The notes beneath the pieces are model-generated. The model worked only from the letters and a program-made list of their open reading frames with translations, did no database searches and was not told where the DNA came from. Shown one piece after another: positions 8,462-19,026 of a DNA stretch of 64,000 nucleotides (positions are counted from its first letter, which is position 1; every line of letters starts with the position of its first letter). Source of the DNA: Actinomyces glycerinitolerans (GTDB lineage Bacteria > Actinomycetota > Actinomycetes > Actinomycetales > Actinomycetaceae); NCBI RefSeq assembly GCF_900098745.1, contig NZ_FQTT01000011.1, forward strand, positions 317,281-381,280, written 5' to 3'. The position numbers were made by a program, and so were the translations under genes.

Positions 8462-9799
8462 ATGGACGCCCCTACCGCTGTGTTGGAGGAACGAGCCGCA
8501 GCCCTGCTCGATGTTGATGTCAGCCAGGAGGACGTGCACCGGTTCCTCCTGGACACAGCCGACTTCCTGGGCTCACCACCACGGGAGATGGTGGGGCCGG
8601 GCGTAAGGTTCCGCTGGTTCCTTGATGATCGCGTCGTGCAGGTCGGTGCTGGCAAGGGGATCGGTACCGACTACAGCCTTAAGGTGCAATCCTTCAGCAC
8701 GGAGGTGGTCGACGACATCGAGTACCGGTGGTTCAAGTACGGCGTCCTGGACCACTCGCTTCCCTACCTGTGGTCGGTCGGGATCGATCAGGAGCCCAAT
8801 GACCGTCTGGTGGAGATGTGGGATCCCGATTCGGCTACTACGGTCGCAACCTGGGCGGGAGTGGAGAACACCCTAGACCCCGTAATGGATGACTGGCCCC
8901 TGGACGTGGCACTCACTCCGCCGGAATGGCGCAGGTACTTCGCCTACCTGTGGGAGATGCCCGAGACCTCCCCCTGGAGCAAAGTCCGCGTGGCGGCGAA
9001 CCCCGAGGGCATCGAGATCGTCGCCACGAGCCGTGACGGGCAGGCCGAACCTGCCCGGTTGTTGGTCCCCCCGACCGTGCTCCGCCACCATCGTCTGACA
9101 GTCGCCGATATCCTGGCGGGGCTGGCGGGAGGCGGGCTGGCCGCGGACATCCGACTTCTCGACGTCGAGGGATTCGATCTGCGCACCGGGGACCTATTCA
9201 TCATGACGCCAGGTCGCTACAGCACCCTCGGAGCGGAGATCCCGATCCCCGAGCCGGGCTGGGATGACGTAGAGGACACGCCGCGCACGGGCATCAGTTT
9301 GGAGAAGCTGCGTGCCCTTGTGGAGGAGGGGCCCGCCCGTCCCAATCGTCCTGGGCCGCGCGTTCGGGAGGTTCGTCCCATGCAACCGGGCCTGACGATT
9401 CCCCAAGTCCTGGACCTGATAGACGGATTACTGCGTGGAGAGCCTGCGATTGAGGTCCTTACGAAGATGGGGGCAACTGCCGGGGAGCGTCATGGCCGAC
9501 CCGCCCTGATCGGTGAGGGGTGGTACGCGGAGGAGCACCTCGGCACGTGGACCGTGAATGTCCTGCCCTATCCGCCACGGGGCGTCACCTACAAGACGCG
9601 GGAGGTGCTTGGACTGGGATGGTGGCTGGCCCAGGCGCTCGAAGGGCGATACGGCAGACCGTTCGGGCAGGAACTGTCTACCTGGGGACATCTCATGCGT
9701 CTCTTCCGAGTCGGTCGGACCGGCGTGAAAGTCAGTGTCGGAAGCGAAGTCGAGGTCAACATCGGCGAATTCGAAGGCCTGACCCGCTATGCGGGCTGA
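8462..9799 (+). CDS. Uncharacterised cytoplasmic protein (445 aa)
   Basis: Starts at ATG 8462 behind GGAGGAG; the frame stays open upstream but has no better start. No signal peptide and no membrane helices. The N-terminal ~190 residues and the C-terminal ~130 are both Trp-rich mixed alpha/beta segments separated by a Pro/Arg-rich linker near residue 300. The two parts may be related, since both centre on small domains ending in WxxxL-type helices. I do not recognise it. Its orientation matches the two ~500 aa paralogues downstream. Confidence 0.75.
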   Translation: MDAPTAVLEERAAALLDVDVSQEDVHRFLLDTADFLGSPPREMVGPGVRFRWFLDDRVVQVGAGKGIGTDYSLKVQSFSTEVVDDIEYRWFKYGVLDHSLPYLWSVGIDQEPNDRLVEMWDPDSATTVATWAGVENTLDPVMDDWPLDVALTPPEWRRYFAYLWEMPETSPWSKVRVAANPEGIEIVATSRDGQAEPARLLVPPTVLRHHRLTVADILAGLAGGGLAADIRLLDVEGFDLRTGDLFIMTPGRYSTLGAEIPIPEPGWDDVEDTPRTGISLEKLRALVEEGPARPNRPGPRVREVRPMQPGLTIPQVLDLIDGLLRGEPAIEVLTKMGATAGERHGRPALIGEGWYAEEHLGTWTVNVLPYPPRGVTYKTREVLGLGWWLAQALEGRYGRPFGQELSTWGHLMRLFRVGRTGVKVSVGSEVEVNIGEFEGLTRYAG

Positions 9800-9863
9800 T
9801 CCCCGACCGATGGTGCCTCCGAGCCGGACGACAGCTGCCGGGCTTCACAAGCGTCCCAGCCGC

Positions 9864-9909
9864 CGCCATATCAACCGACCTCGCCGGTAACTTCGACCGA
9901 CCTCGGCGG
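9864..9909. repeat. Dispersed ACCGACCTCGG double repeat, copy B
   Basis: Closely matches the copy at 4231-4276: both begin GCCATATCAACCGACCTCG, then 'GTAAC', then CGACCGACCTCGGCG. It lies 65 bp after the stop of the preceding gene and upstream of the next one. Confidence 0.6.
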
Positions 9910-10013
9910 AAGGGGGCGACTCGCCCGTGGGCACCGCTGCCCATGGCGGCGCGGGTTCACGCGTGTAGCCTGGAGTGTGCGCGGTTCCCGGCCGCGGCGC
10001 AGGAAGGACCCCC

Positions 10014-11576
10014 ATGAGCGACGGCGGATACGGCATCAGCTCCGCGAACGCCCCCACTGCGAGCGCTTCCCCCGCGCCCTCCACCCAACCACCGGACCTC
10101 GGCGACGTCGGCTCCTGGACCAGTTCCGCCGGCCACGACTGGCTGATACTCGCCGATCCCGACCCCGAGCAGTTGCTGCTGGCCGCCTACTTCGACTACG
10201 GCCTGGTGGACGAGCCGCCCGCCCGCCTGGATGCCGCCGCTCGCCTGTGCGGCGCGCTGCGCGCCGAGTTGCAGCGCCCGATCGAGGTCGGCGTCGGCGA
10301 GGTCTCGGTGCCCGAGGTCGCCGTCGAGCTGGAGCCGTCCATGCTGGGACTGCGCATCCGCGGCCGCCGCGCCGCCGTGCTCGGAGCCTGGACGCATCTG
10401 GGAGAGCTCTTCGCTCGCCCGGACCTGCCCGCCAATGCGCCGCTGCTCCCCCGTCAGGTCAACGCCTGGGACCGGGATCTGGCCACCCATGCGGGCGTCT
10501 CCGCCATGAACCTGGCAGACATGCCCATCCACGGCCCCGACGGCGAGGCGGGCCGACTGCTGTCCTGCGAGCTGCTCGCCCACCTGGACCCCCGCCGCGG
10601 CGCAGTCCGGCACGTGTTCATCACCAACGATCCCACCCTGGTCGGCGTCGGTTGGACGGCCGACCCGCCCGCCGCGGCACCGCCGACCCGCCCGCCCGTC
10701 TACCTCGACCGGCGTCCGGCCCTGGTGCTGTGCCCTCCCGACGACGGCGTGGTGCTCTCCGCCACCGCCACCCCGGGCGCGGACGCCTATGTGGCCGGGT
10801 TCGTCATGCAGGCCCTGATCGCCGACCTGCTGGACCGGATGGATATGCAGGCCCGCCTCGGCTACGAGTTCATCACCCTGCGGGACGCCTTCTACTGCTG
10901 CTTCGCGCTCAACACCAACGACGGCCGCCTGGGCGGCCGGGAGGTGATGGCCGTGCACGACGCCGTCGTCACCCACCCCCAGCCCGTGCCCGACACGCTC
11001 ATCGAGCGGGCGCTGAACGCATACGGCCCCTCCGCGACGGTCGACGACGCGCTGCGGCTACGCACCAGCGGTCGGGCCGGCAACGTGCAGCCGACCGCCG
11101 ACGGCGTGCGGCGGGCCCTGGCGGAGATCCGCGCCTCGGTGCACCTGCCGCTGCGCGATGAGACCGAGCCGCTGGCGGAGCAGGCCGGCTACCTGCTCTG
11201 GAAGCACATCGATGAGCCCGGAGGAGACGTCATCCTCCTCCATGACGGGCCGCAACACCGGCGCAACGCCGACCATCCCGATGCCATCAAGCTGACCGCC
11301 CACCAGATTCAAGCGCACCAGTTCAACTGGGTGTATCGGGGGCTGCCTCGACGCTGGCATCCCGACCACTCCGCCGGCTTCCGGTGGGTGGACTCCACCC
11401 GGCTGGTGATGGCCTGCTACGACCCCTCCGACCAGTACCTGGAGCTGATCGACGACCGGCTGCGCACCGTCAGCCTGTACTGGGACGAGGTCGTCACCCA
11501 CCCCCAGTTGCGCACCGAACTGGAACGCCGCGGCATCTGGCGCCTGCCGCGCGGTACCTTCGGACTTATCCAATGA
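10014..11576 (+). CDS. Uncharacterised ~500 aa protein, first of a tandem pair; possible inactive M16-like fold
   Basis: 520 aa. ATG at 10014 follows AGGAAGG; a TAGCCT hexamer at 9965 may be its -10 box. It is clearly homologous over its whole length to the next gene: shared blocks include AGHDW, VDEPPA.LD..ARLCGALRAELQRP, HLDPRRG.VRHVF, RPPVYLDRRPAL and TLR.SVHLPL-type segments. Two similar-sized halves, the DEPP-then-helix block, and the LRDA-Y-C segment are reminiscent of the two-lobed M16 peptidase fold, but there is no HxxEH zinc motif, so any such relation would be to a non-catalytic member. This is inference only. No signal peptide. Confidence 0.72.
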   Translation: MSDGGYGISSANAPTASASPAPSTQPPDLGDVGSWTSSAGHDWLILADPDPEQLLLAAYFDYGLVDEPPARLDAAARLCGALRAELQRPIEVGVGEVSVPEVAVELEPSMLGLRIRGRRAAVLGAWTHLGELFARPDLPANAPLLPRQVNAWDRDLATHAGVSAMNLADMPIHGPDGEAGRLLSCELLAHLDPRRGAVRHVFITNDPTLVGVGWTADPPAAAPPTRPPVYLDRRPALVLCPPDDGVVLSATATPGADAYVAGFVMQALIADLLDRMDMQARLGYEFITLRDAFYCCFALNTNDGRLGGREVMAVHDAVVTHPQPVPDTLIERALNAYGPSATVDDALRLRTSGRAGNVQPTADGVRRALAEIRASVHLPLRDETEPLAEQAGYLLWKHIDEPGGDVILLHDGPQHRRNADHPDAIKLTAHQIQAHQFNWVYRGLPRRWHPDHSAGFRWVDSTRLVMACYDPSDQYLELIDDRLRTVSLYWDEVVTHPQLRTELERRGIWRLPRGTFGLIQ

Positions 11577-11664
11577 CCGCGCCCGTCCGCCGGCCGGGAA
11601 GGCCGGCCTCGCCAGGCCCGGCCGCGGTCCACACCCAAGCACGCAGTCAAGCAGGTGAGCCGAG

Positions 11665-13149
11665 ATGAACGACGCCGTCGAACCCGAGCACGAGTGGGCG
11701 ACCTTCGCCGGGCACGACTGGATGGTGCGCACCGCGGGCCTGGAGCCCGGGCAGGCGCTGCTGGGGTTGAGTCTGGACTACGGCGCCGTCGACGAGCCGC
11801 CCGCCGCGCTCGACACCCTGGCACGCCTGTGCGGGGCGCTGCGCGCCGAGTTGCAGCGGCCGGTGGAGGTCGGCGTCGGCGACGTGGTCGTCCCCGAGGC
11901 GGAGGCGAGCTTCACCGCCGTCAGCCTCACCATCGCCGTGTGGGGGCGCCGCGAGGCTGTGCTGCGCGCCTGGGAGCATCTGGGCGACCTGTTTGCCGAG
12001 CCGGGTCTGCTGGCCACCGACGCGACACCGATTAGCCGACCCGGGGTCGTCTGGGACCGGGACCTGGCCACCTACGTCGGCACCAACACCCAGACCCTCG
12101 GAAACCTGCGCGTGCACGCGCCCGACGGCGAGGCCGCCTGGCAGGCCGTGCGCTCCCTGCTGGCGCATCTGGACCCGCGCCGCGGCGAGGTCCGGCACGT
12201 GTTCGACACCAACGATCCCTACCTGGTCGGCGTCGGCTGGACCGCGCAGCCCGCCTACGGCGCGGCCCCGGCGCGTCCGCCCGTGTACCTCGACCGCCGC
12301 CCCGCCCTGCTGCCCTGTAATGACGACCGGCGCATCCTGCTGAGCGCGACGGGGAACCCGGGCGCGAACACGCTGGTAGCCATGCGCGCTCTGGCACACC
12401 AGTCGATCCGCGTCCTGCGCGACTTCAACGTCTACGACAACCTCGGATTGAACGTGGTGGAGCTGCGCGACGCGGCTTACTGCTGCATCCACCTGGAGGA
12501 GCGCGAGCCAACCCCCATGCTGCTGCGCCGCATCGTCGAGCAGCTGATCCACAACCCGTTGCCCATCCCGGACGCCGTCGTCGATGCCGCGCTGGAGGAG
12601 TTCGGGGCGGAGGAAGTGGCGGCTCTCGACCGCCATCTGCACCTGACCGGCCGCAGTGCCGAACTGCATCCGACCTCCGCCGGGGTGCGCCGCGCCTACG
12701 ACCAACTGCGCGCCGGCGTGCACGTGCCCCTGAACGACTCCACCCGCGCACTGGCCGAGCGCCACGGCTACATCGTCTGGGACGTGCCCGAAGAGCCCGC
12801 CCGCATGGAGGTCGCGCTCCCCTACGACCCCGACCGCGGCATCGACATCGCCCACCCCGAGAGCCTGCGCGTCAGCGAGCACACGCTGGCCGCCCTGTGG
12901 CAGGAGCGTCGTCGCGACGACGACGGCGCCTGGCGCCTGACCGGGCACACCTCCGTGCGCTGGGCCGACATGTCCCGCCTGCAGCTGACCAGCTACGACG
13001 CCGACAGTCAGGTGCTGATGCTCGTCGACGACCGCATGCGGCACGTATTTCTGCCTTGGGACGAGGTCGCCGCCCGGCCGGCGCTGCGGGCCGAGATCGA
13101 GCGCTTCGGCATTTGGCGGGCACCGCAAGCCCGGCTGGGGGATTCCTAG
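11665..13149 (+). CDS. Uncharacterised ~500 aa protein, second of a tandem pair
   Basis: 494 aa paralogue of the preceding gene, 88 bp downstream, with ATG at 11665 behind GCAGGTGAG. It lacks the Ser/Pro-rich first 35 residues of its neighbour and begins almost at once with TFAGHDW. The C-terminal block (RWADMSRL..TSYD...MLVDDRM) matches RWVDSTRLVMACYD...LIDDRL of the first copy. Its TAG stop overlaps the TAG stop of the convergent pncA within the four bases CTAG. The pair probably arose by tandem duplication and may form a heterodimer, which is speculation. Confidence 0.74.
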   Translation: MNDAVEPEHEWATFAGHDWMVRTAGLEPGQALLGLSLDYGAVDEPPAALDTLARLCGALRAELQRPVEVGVGDVVVPEAEASFTAVSLTIAVWGRREAVLRAWEHLGDLFAEPGLLATDATPISRPGVVWDRDLATYVGTNTQTLGNLRVHAPDGEAAWQAVRSLLAHLDPRRGEVRHVFDTNDPYLVGVGWTAQPAYGAAPARPPVYLDRRPALLPCNDDRRILLSATGNPGANTLVAMRALAHQSIRVLRDFNVYDNLGLNVVELRDAAYCCIHLEEREPTPMLLRRIVEQLIHNPLPIPDAVVDAALEEFGAEEVAALDRHLHLTGRSAELHPTSAGVRRAYDQLRAGVHVPLNDSTRALAERHGYIVWDVPEEPARMEVALPYDPDRGIDIAHPESLRVSEHTLAALWQERRRDDDGAWRLTGHTSVRWADMSRLQLTSYDADSQVLMLVDDRMRHVFLPWDEVAARPALRAEIERFGIWRAPQARLGDS

Positions 13150-13733
13150 CCGGCGGCCCGGGCGGAGGGCACGAGCTCCACGCCGGCCTCGGCCATGGCG
13201 GTGCGGGCCGCCTCGCCCTGCTCGGGGCTGACGGGCGCGGTCAGGTCGGTCAGGACGCGGACCCGGTAACCGCCGCGCACGCCGTCGAGCGCCGTGTCCT
13301 TCACGCAGTGAGACTCGGCCAGGCCGACCACGTCCAGGGCCTCTATGCCGTGGGCGCGCAGGATCGCGTCCAGGCCGGTGCCGGTCTCGTCCACACCCTC
13401 GAAGCCGGAGTACGCCGCGGCGTACTGGCCCTTCTTCACGCTCACGTCCGGGGCCAGCGCCGTCAGGGCCGGGTGCAGTTCGGCCTCGGCGGTGCCGGCG
13501 ACGCCGTGCGGCGGCCAGGTGTCCACGAAGTCGGGGGTCTCGGAGAAGTGCTCGCCGGGATCGATGTGCCAGTCCTGGGTGGTGACCACCAGGGCATAGT
13601 CGGCGCGGTGAGCGGCGGCATAGGCGGCCACTCGCTCGGCGACCGCGTTACCGCCGGACACCGCCAGGGCGCCGCCCTCGCAGAAGGTCGGCTGGACGTC
13701 GACGATGATCAGAGCGCGGTTGGCAGCAGTCAT
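13146..13733 (-). CDS. pncA: Nicotinamidase (isochorismatase superfamily)
   Basis: 195 aa enzyme that hydrolyses nicotinamide to nicotinate for NAD salvage. The catalytic triad is visible: Asp12 (LIIVDVQ), a Lys in VKKGQY near 100, and Cys143 in ESHCVKDTALDG. The metal site D-x-H with a second His is in TQDWHIDPGEHF (residues 52-63). It also contains the usual YSGFEG. The start at 13733 has TAGCGT 6 nt upstream and no RBS, consistent with a leaderless mRNA. Confidence 0.93.
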   Translation of the reverse strand: MTAANRALIIVDVQPTFCEGGALAVSGGNAVAERVAAYAAAHRADYALVVTTQDWHIDPGEHFSETPDFVDTWPPHGVAGTAEAELHPALTALAPDVSVKKGQYAAAYSGFEGVDETGTGLDAILRAHGIEALDVVGLAESHCVKDTALDGVRGGYRVRVLTDLTAPVSPEQGEAARTAMAEAGVELVPSARAAG

Positions 13734-13739
13734 GTGGCC

Positions 13740-13768
13740 ACGCTAGCCGCCCAGGTGTCTTGACACAA
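13740..13768 (-). promoter_or_regulatory. Promoter of pncA (leaderless)
   Basis: On the minus strand TTGTGT (13768-13763) and TAGCGT (13745-13740) are 17 bp apart, and the -10 ends 6 nt before the ATG. Confidence 0.55.
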
Positions 13769-13855
13769 GGCGGAGCGGCCCGGGTGTCAAAATCGATGAC
13801 AAACGGCTCGCGTGGCCGCGGGCACCGGCTCGGCACCCGCATGATTTCGCCATTT

Positions 13856-14791
13856 TCAAGAGCGTCGCGGACGTCGGCTTCCCCGTTTGTCATCATTTTT
13901 GACAGCCATAGAACCGTCAGCCGTGTGCGGGCGTCCGAGTAGATCGTCGCGTGCGGCCAGCAGACTCCGAACCTCCGCACCTACCTTCCCAAGGTGGACG
14001 TCCTTGCGGGTAAAACGGGCAACCCGATACCCCTGTCGGACCAGTTCCCGATCGCGGGTGCGATCCTTAGCGAACTGAAAGTCGTCCTCGTGGTAGGTGT
14101 AACCGTCCAGTTCCATAACCAGGCGGCCGTCAACCAGCAGGTCTACCTCGCCCACGTGCGGAATAACCACACCGTCCTCGAAGGGAATCCCAGCGTCGTA
14201 CAACTGCAAACGGGCCAGAGTCTCTAGCGGGGAGCGCGCCCGCGGGCTGGCCAGCGCCAGCCGCCGAAGCGCCTGCCGGGACCCCGGCCCTCGCAGCAGC
14301 GCCGCGATGGTCTCGATGTTGGTATGTCCCTGGTGAAGGGCGGCGTCGCAGGCCATTAGTGGTGCTTCGCGGCTGGGATCGCAGCGCAGGTAGCGCGCCA
14401 GCATAAGCGGCACTGGCGCAACCGGGAACCGAGTCGGAGGAGGCGGCTGAAGGGAGCCCTCAGCGTGCAGCACCTCGCCCTTGAGCGAAGGCATCGTCCT
14501 GCCGCGAGGAACCGCCAAATGCACCGGCACCCACAGCCGCGGGCATGGGTACCCATAATGCTTGGCGGCGTGCATACAGGTGATCACCCCGCCATGGATG
14601 CGAGCAAGGACCAAGTCCCAGCCCACGCCAGGCAAACTCACCACCCCATGGGGATGCGCAATCAGTTCGCGAGCCTCGACCAGCCTCTCGATGTGACGAC
14701 GCTCCGTCCGATCCGGATGCAAGTCCCGTATCCGAACGGCGCCATGGCAAGCCCGTACCCGCACCAGAATGTCATCCTCATCCTGTCTCAT
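13856..14791 (-). CDS. DUF559 / Vsr-like endonuclease-fold protein with N-terminal winged-helix-like region
   Basis: 311 aa, start chosen at ATG 14791 (MRQDEDDILVRVRACHG); longer forms add a basic, unstructured 78 residues. The N-terminal ~90 residues resemble the AbiEi-type helix-turn-helix domain (IRDLHPDRTERRHIERLVEARELI). The C-terminal 110 residues have the DUF559 PD-(D/E)xK-like pattern: EVDLLVDGRLVMELDG followed by RDRELVRQGYRVARFTRKDV. Proteins of this build are common in Actinobacteria, often as orphan genes. Their function is not established; nucleic-acid cleavage or repair is inferred from the fold. Confidence 0.8.
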   Translation of the reverse strand: MRQDEDDILVRVRACHGAVRIRDLHPDRTERRHIERLVEARELIAHPHGVVSLPGVGWDLVLARIHGGVITCMHAAKHYGYPCPRLWVPVHLAVPRGRTMPSLKGEVLHAEGSLQPPPPTRFPVAPVPLMLARYLRCDPSREAPLMACDAALHQGHTNIETIAALLRGPGSRQALRRLALASPRARSPLETLARLQLYDAGIPFEDGVVIPHVGEVDLLVDGRLVMELDGYTYHEDDFQFAKDRTRDRELVRQGYRVARFTRKDVHLGKVGAEVRSLLAARDDLLGRPHTADGSMAVKNDDKRGSRRPRRS

Positions 14792-15044
14792 GTCCCGAGG
14801 GTGCGCCGGTGGGCGATGCCGCGCCACCCGACCGAACGAGCTCTGTGGATTCACCCTGCACGAACCGAGCCTGTGGGCGCCGGTGACATTGGCTGGCGCG
14901 AATGGTGCTCCAAACGGCATAAACGCCCTGCGGGCGCACACCGGCCGGGTGCGGAACGTTGAAATGACGCCGATCGTGGTTCGCCGTCGGCGGGCGGGAG
15001 GGGCGTTCGTGCCGATTCTGGACAATTCGCCCGCTGAATGCGGC
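14792..15044. other. Intergenic stretch without a recognisable gene
   Basis: Between the DUF559 gene start and the pckG terminator. Frames here are short or are extensions of neighbouring frames. No promoter stands out. Confidence 0.5.
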
Positions 15045-15074
15045 GGGGTCCCCGGTCAGAAGACCGGGGACCCC
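15045..15074 (-). terminator. Terminator of pckG
   Basis: Perfect 13-bp stem GGGGTCCCCGGTC / GACCGGGGACCCC with a 4-nt loop, 54 bp downstream of the pckG stop. No U-tract, as is common in high-GC Actinobacteria. Confidence 0.75.
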
Positions 15075-15128
15075 GAGGCGCTCAGGCGCCCGCTGACATC
15101 CAGGCGTCGCCTGGGGAGTGTCGGCTGC

Positions 15129-16979
<1,851 letters not shown>

Positions 16980-17125
16980 GTGAGTCCTTCTTTCTTCGAT
17001 TCTCGTGACTCAACGGGTCAGGTCCTATCCTTCCTCATCTGGCGCCCCAGGTCACGTCCGAAGGTCCCCCGAACGCGGAATTGGCGCCCTCCGGGGTGGT
17101 GTTTCCCGCCACACCCGCCGCCGTG

Positions 17126-17131
17126 TAGCGT
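17126..17131 (+). promoter_or_regulatory. Leaderless -10 box of the first LppM-like gene
   Basis: TAGCGT, then CGGGGC, then the GTG start. The spacing matches the boxes of the two paralogous genes downstream. Confidence 0.5.
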
Positions 17132-17137
17132 CGGGGC

Positions 17138-17929
17138 GTGTCCCCGAAGCCACTCGCCGACCGCCGCAAACGCGCACTCGCCCACCGCCTCGCGATCACG
17201 GTGGGCGCGGCCGCACTGGTGCTGTCGGGCTGCACCGCCCACATGGACATGCACCTGGATGCGGCCGGCACCTACGCCGTCGACCTGGTCATGCGCGACA
17301 CCACCGGCGCGGTTTTCACCGACGGCGCCGACTGCGAGAGCCTTACCGCCGACTCGCTGATCGGCTCCGGCGACGGCGCGACGGTTACCGCCTCCCCGCT
17401 CGGTTCCGCCGACGACGCCGAGGGACTCGGCTGCGAGGTGCACGTCACCGGCGTGCCCATCCCCGACGCCGACGACGAGGATGCCGCCTCGGAACAGTTG
17501 GTGGTTCGCGACGGTGACCTGTACGTGGTGCACATCGCCGGCGTCGGGGGCGCACTCGCCGCCGACGCCGCTCAGGCGGACGCGGATGCAACCGCGCAGA
17601 CCGATGCCACACAGGCCACCACCGCGGAGTCCACGCCTGGGTCGTCTGGGTCGTCGGAGTCACTGAACACGGTGGTGGACGCCCGCCTGTCGATCACCTT
17701 CCCGGGCGCCGTCGTGGACGCCGGCGGCGGCACCGTGAAGGGCACCACCGTCACCTGGGAGGATGCCGACCTGCTGTACGACGGCGTGAGCGCGTCCGGG
17801 CGGGCGCAGGCGGGCGCAGGCGTGTCGGCCTGGGACCGCTACGGAACGTGGATCGTGGCCGGGGTGGCGGTCGCCGGCGCGGTGGTGGGCGCGGCCGCGC
17901 TGTGGCGACTCCGCTCACAACGGCGTTGA
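17138..17929 (+). CDS. LppM-like lipoprotein with C-terminal membrane anchor
   Basis: 263 aa. A positively charged n-region and hydrophobic core end in a lipobox, LSGC (Cys ~31), so the N-terminus is probably lipidated. The next ~150 residues are the LppM-type beta-rich domain: MDMHLDAAGTYAVDLVMRD, Cys pair, and LSITFPGAVVDAGGGTVKGTTVTW near the end. An Ala/Thr/Ser-rich insert interrupts it (AQADADATAQTDATQATTAE). A single helix with a basic end (WRLRSQRR) closes the protein. The start is GTG, behind a leaderless -10. First of three related genes. Confidence 0.8.
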   Translation: MSPKPLADRRKRALAHRLAITVGAAALVLSGCTAHMDMHLDAAGTYAVDLVMRDTTGAVFTDGADCESLTADSLIGSGDGATVTASPLGSADDAEGLGCEVHVTGVPIPDADDEDAASEQLVVRDGDLYVVHIAGVGGALAADAAQADADATAQTDATQATTAESTPGSSGSSESLNTVVDARLSITFPGAVVDAGGGTVKGTTVTWEDADLLYDGVSASGRAQAGAGVSAWDRYGTWIVAGVAVAGAVVGAAALWRLRSQRR

Positions 17930-17943
17930 GCGTCATCGTTTTG

Positions 17944-17972
17944 TTGCCGGAGTTGGGGTGTTTCCGTACACT
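17944..17972 (+). promoter_or_regulatory. Promoter of the second LppM-like gene (leaderless)
   Basis: TTGCCG (17944-17949) and TACACT (17967-17972) with an ideal 17-bp spacer; the -10 ends 7 nt before the ATG. The block TTCCGTACACTCC recurs before the third LppM-like gene. Confidence 0.65.
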
Positions 17973-17979
17973 CCGGGGC

Positions 17980-18879
17980 ATGAACAACCTCTTCCCCAAC
18001 TCCCTGCGCCGCACGGGCGCCGTGGTGGCAGGCTCAGCGCTACTGCTCGGCTCCGCCCTCCTCGGCCCCACCGCGATCGCCGACGACAACGACGACTTCT
18101 ACGGACTCTCCATGAACATGAGCCTCGACCTCGTGCTCCACGAGGACGAGCTCGTCGACATGTCCGTATCGGCTGGAATCGACGGCATCGACCCCAGCCT
18201 CTACTGCACCCAAGAGATGCTGGAACTCAGCGGCATCAGTGACGACGATATCGCGGAGCTCGGTGACGAGGCCGAGGTCGACGTCGCCGCCCAGGACGAC
18301 TCCTGCGCCCTGACTGTCACCGGTGCCTCCCTTGACGCCTTTGACGGCTCCGACTCCCCGATCACGCACGAGGGCGACGAGTACATCGTCGACTTCGGCG
18401 ACATGGGGGACGCCGGCGACTACTTCAGCTCGATCTCCATCTCCGTCACCTTCCCCGGCAAGGTCACCGAAGCCGATGACAGCGCCACAATCGACGGCAA
18501 CAAGGTCACCTGGAACGACCTGACCGACGCAGGTACCATCCGGGCGGTCGGCAAGGACTCGGCCGGCAAGAGCTCGGCCATTTGGATCGCGCTCGTCGTG
18601 GTGGCGCTCCTGGTGGTTGCCGGCGTCGTTGCCTTCATCGTCTTCCGGAGCCGGAAGAAGCCCGCCCCGGCAGCCGGCTACCCCGGGGCCGGATACCCGG
18701 CCCAGCCACAGCAGCCCGGCCAGCCCGGCTACGGCGCCCAGCCACAGCAGCCCGGCTACGGCGCCCAGCCACAGCAGCCCGGCTACGGCGCCCAGCCACA
18801 GCAGCCCGGCCAGCCCGGCTACGGCAACCCGCAGCAGTACCAGCCGGGCCAACAGCCTGGAGGCCCCGCCCAGCACTGA
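17980..18879 (+). CDS. LppM-like secreted protein with PGQ-repeat tail
   Basis: 299 aa, start ATG 17980 behind a leaderless promoter. The signal peptide (RRTGAVVAGSALLLGSALLGPTAIA) is probably cut after AIA. The LppM-like ectodomain has SMNMSLDLVLHEDELVDMSV, a Cys pair, and ISVTFPGKVTEADDSATIDG. A membrane helix (IWIALVVVALLVVAGVVAFIVF) and a basic stop-transfer (RSRKK) follow. The C-terminal ~70 residues, likely cytoplasmic, consist of Pro/Gln/Gly/Tyr repeats with unit GYGAQPQQP. Such tails resemble those of actinobacterial TM proteins that self-associate. Role unknown. Confidence 0.82.
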   Translation: MNNLFPNSLRRTGAVVAGSALLLGSALLGPTAIADDNDDFYGLSMNMSLDLVLHEDELVDMSVSAGIDGIDPSLYCTQEMLELSGISDDDIAELGDEAEVDVAAQDDSCALTVTGASLDAFDGSDSPITHEGDEYIVDFGDMGDAGDYFSSISISVTFPGKVTEADDSATIDGNKVTWNDLTDAGTIRAVGKDSAGKSSAIWIALVVVALLVVAGVVAFIVFRSRKKPAPAAGYPGAGYPAQPQQPGQPGYGAQPQQPGYGAQPQQPGYGAQPQQPGQPGYGNPQQYQPGQQPGGPAQH

Positions 18880-19014
18880 GTGAACTCTTCGCGACGCCCA
18901 CGCGCCCGGCACCGGACGCGTGGGCGTCGCCCTATGCTGCGACCGTTGCTCCTTCGGCGGTGCTTAAGCGGCGATACCCCAGTCCGACTCTAGGCCGCAG
19001 CCCAGAAGGTTCCG

Positions 19015-19020
19015 TACACT
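19015..19020 (+). promoter_or_regulatory. Leaderless -10 box of the third LppM-like gene
   Basis: TACACT inside TTCCGTACACTCC, the same block as before the preceding gene, ending 6 nt before the ATG. Confidence 0.6.
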
Positions 19021-19026
19021 CCCGGC

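Noticed and set aside
11647..13128. 493-codon minus-strand frame opposite the second ~500 aa paralogue
   Set aside because: The plus strand shows full-length homology to its tandem neighbour and a ribosome binding site; the antisense frame does not.
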